DNA from: Colwellia sp. MB02u-6
GTDB lineage: Bacteria > Pseudomonadota > Gammaproteobacteria > Enterobacterales > Alteromonadaceae
Assembly: GCF_014077095.1 (NCBI RefSeq)
Contig: NZ_JACGVG010000038.1
Span: 248,001 to 312,000, forward strand
Direction of reading: 5' to 3'
DNA length: 64,000 nucleotides
Shown here: in pieces, positions 62,289 through 64,000 of the stretch
Layout of the letters: every line of letters starts with the position of its first letter
How positions within the stretch are numbered: position 1 is the stretch's first letter
Position numbers and translations under genes: made by a program
Notes under the pieces: generated by a model
The model's database searches: none
What the model saw: only the letters and a program-made list of their open reading frames with translations
What the model was told of the DNA's origin: nothing

Positions 62289-64000
62289 ATGATGAGAAAA
62301 TTGTTATCCCTTTGCAGTTTATGCGCGCTAACCTTAGTAGTTAATGTCAAACTATATGCTGGCGAAGTCAGTGAAAACTTTACGGCAAAAGCGGTTAAAT
62401 TAGCGCCCTATCAACAACGAGACTTTCAGGATGAAATTTTTTACTTTGTCTTACCAGACCGATTTTATAATGGCGATAAAAGTAATGATTTAGGCGCGGC
62501 AGCAAATGATACCAAACGTGCTATATCACGTGGTGGCTTTGATAAAAAAAATAAAGGTATGTATCACGGTGGTGATTTAGCCGGGCTGACAGAGAAATTA
62601 CCTTATCTTGATAATATGGGCATAAGTGCTATTTGGTTAACACCGGTATTACGCAATCAAGCGGTGCAAAACGGCAGTTCAGGTTATCACGGTTATTGGA
62701 TTGTAGATTTTAGTGAGATAGACCCACATTTAGGCACGAATGCAGCATTAAAAAACTTTATTGATAAAGCCCACGAGCGCAATATTAAAGTATTTTTCGA
62801 TATTATTACCAACCACACAGCTGATGTTATTAAGTATAAAGAATGTCACAGCAGTGATGGCTTAACTTGGCTGCTTAAAGATAAAAACTGCCCGTTTAAG
62901 TCACTAGCACAACTTGCACAAGGTGATACCTATACACCCTTTATTCCAACAGGTAGTGAAAACCTGAAAACACCGGCATGGCTAAATAGTGTTGATGTTT
63001 ACCATAATCAAGGTGATTCTCATTGGGTGGGTGAAAGCGCCATTCGTGGTGACTTTGCTGGTCTTGATGATGTTGATACCAATAGTGAGCAAGTGGTTAA
63101 AGGTATGATTGATATTTACACCGCCATTATTGATGAGTTTAAACCTGACGGCTTTCGTATTGATACAGTAAAACACGTTAATATGGCTTTTTGGCAAACG
63201 TTTTCACCTGCCTTGATAGCGCATGCTAAAACACAAGGTATTGATAACTTCTTTATGTATGGCGAGGTCTATAGCTTTGAGCCTGAGCTGCTAAGCCCTT
63301 TTACTGTAGAGGGAAAGCTGCAATCAGTTTTAGATTTTGCGCTACAAGGTGCACTTCAACAAACCTTGGTTGAGCAAAAAGGCACTGATGTGCTCGCTAA
63401 ATTATTTGCTCAAGATTATTTATACCAAACGTCGCATCAGGATATTGAAAATACTAATGCAAACCAACTGGTTAACTTTACTGGTAATCACGACATGGGG
63501 CGCTTTGCTTATACCTTAAAAGAAAGTGACTATAACTATAGCGAAGCAGAGCAAATTCAACGAAATTTGTTAGCCCACGCCCTGTTGTATTTTAGTCGTG
63601 GTGTGCCGGTTATTTATTATGGTGATGAGCAAGGTTTTGTTGGCGATGGTGGTGATCAAGCCTCACGCCAAGACATGATGCCATCTCAAGTGGTTAGTTA
63701 TAATGATGATGATTTATTGGCAAGCAATCATACCACCGCAGATGATAATTTTGATACCAGCCACTTGTTTTATCAAAACTTTGCTCAGTATGCCGAGTTA
63801 TACCAGCAATACCCGGCGTTACGTTTTGGCAAACAAAGTACGGTATACGCGCAAGGCAAACCCGGTATTTTTGCTATTACGCGCTCACATACCTTTTCGT
63901 TAAATGAACAAGAAAAAGAGCAAACTTTACTGATTGTTTTTAATACCGCCGATCAGGTTAAAGCACTTAAGGTACTTAATAGCGCTATTTATAACGATAA
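62289..64000 (+). CDS. Secreted GH13 alpha-amylase (3' end cut by window edge)
   Basis: Open from ATG 62289 to the right edge, 570 codons, without a stop. A second ATG follows directly at 62292. The signal peptide is MMRKLLSLCSLCALTLVVNV followed by KLYAGE. The GH13 motifs are DIITNHTAD, GFRIDTVKH (nucleophile), YGEVYSFEPE (acid/base) and FTGNHDMGRF. It is therefore an exported amylase that starts starch or glycogen breakdown, and probably the second gene of the operon behind the tandem operators. Confidence 0.9.
   Translation, partial: MMRKLLSLCSLCALTLVVNVKLYAGEVSENFTAKAVKLAPYQQRDFQDEIFYFVLPDRFYNGDKSNDLGAAANDTKRAISRGGFDKKNKGMYHGGDLAGLTEKLPYLDNMGISAIWLTPVLRNQAVQNGSSGYHGYWIVDFSEIDPHLGTNAALKNFIDKAHERNIKVFFDIITNHTADVIKYKECHSSDGLTWLLKDKNCPFKSLAQLAQGDTYTPFIPTGSENLKTPAWLNSVDVYHNQGDSHWVGESAIRGDFAGLDDVDTNSEQVVKGMIDIYTAIIDEFKPDGFRIDTVKHVNMAFWQTFSPALIAHAKTQGIDNFFMYGEVYSFEPELLSPFTVEGKLQSVLDFALQGALQQTLVEQKGTDVLAKLFAQDYLYQTSHQDIENTNANQLVNFTGNHDMGRFAYTLKESDYNYSEAEQIQRNLLAHALLYFSRGVPVIYYGDEQGFVGDGGDQASRQDMMPSQVVSYNDDDLLASNHTTADDNFDTSHLFYQNFAQYAELYQQYPALRFGKQSTVYAQGKPGIFAITRSHTFSLNEQEKEQTLLIVFNTADQVKALKVLNSAIYND

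Overview
The window is chromosomal DNA of an AT-rich marine gammaproteobacterium, most likely of the Alteromonadales and close to Colwellia or Thalassotalea. The basis is the sequence of the core proteins (GltA, SdhABCD, SucABCD, UvrY, UvrC, FabA, ProS), the TonB receptors paired with TPR-sulfotransferases, the DUF3545 and DUF2789 type small genes, and conserved gammaproteobacterial gene order such as uvrY-uvrC-pgsA-tRNA Gly/Cys/Leu and alaA-yfbR. The assignment is inference; no 16S gene is present.

Layout. 1-11.5 kb: the TCA cluster, with gltA divergent from sdhCDAB-sucAB-sucCD, closed by a strong terminator. 11.5-17.2 kb: an erosion zone with a triple-lesion pseudogene, four copies of a dispersed structured repeat, an RraB-like gene, a DHH-phosphoesterase remnant, a 656-residue lipoprotein and a frameshifted DUF3545 gene. 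17.4-26.8 kb: housekeeping genes (gsk, a CDF transporter, pqiA-like, yfbR, alaA, proS) with further decayed genes between them. 26.9-34 kb: fragments of a kelch protein, a TonB receptor and an SDR, then an S4-domain gene and an intact TonB receptor plus TPR-sulfotransferase pair. 34-42 kb: three tRNA-Val genes, gltX, fabA, uvrY-uvrC-pgsA, and an eight-gene tRNA array made by local duplication. 42.5-48.8 kb: an MFS transporter, a second TonB receptor and a second TPR-sulfotransferase. 48.9-49.6 kb: a glycerophosphodiesterase. 49.65-54 kb: a run of small, co-oriented, mostly secreted, membrane or unknown genes separated by integron attC sites, with no integrase in the window (a CALIN-type cassette array). 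54.8-64 kb: a maltodextrin locus with a LacI-type regulator, SLC45-like transporter, GH31 and GH13 alpha-glucosidases and a secreted alpha-amylase cut by the window edge, tied together by four ATACGTAT-centred operator-like palindromes.

How it works together. The first block is an almost complete oxidative TCA segment from citrate to fumarate. The last block describes extracellular starch cutting, import of maltodextrins and intracellular hydrolysis under one repressor. The least explained parts are the cassette array, the repeated pairing of TonB receptor and TPR-sulfotransferase, and the dispersed structured repeat. Many dispensable genes carry one-base losses in A-runs while nearby essential genes are intact, which points to real decay, although read-level homopolymer error should be excluded.
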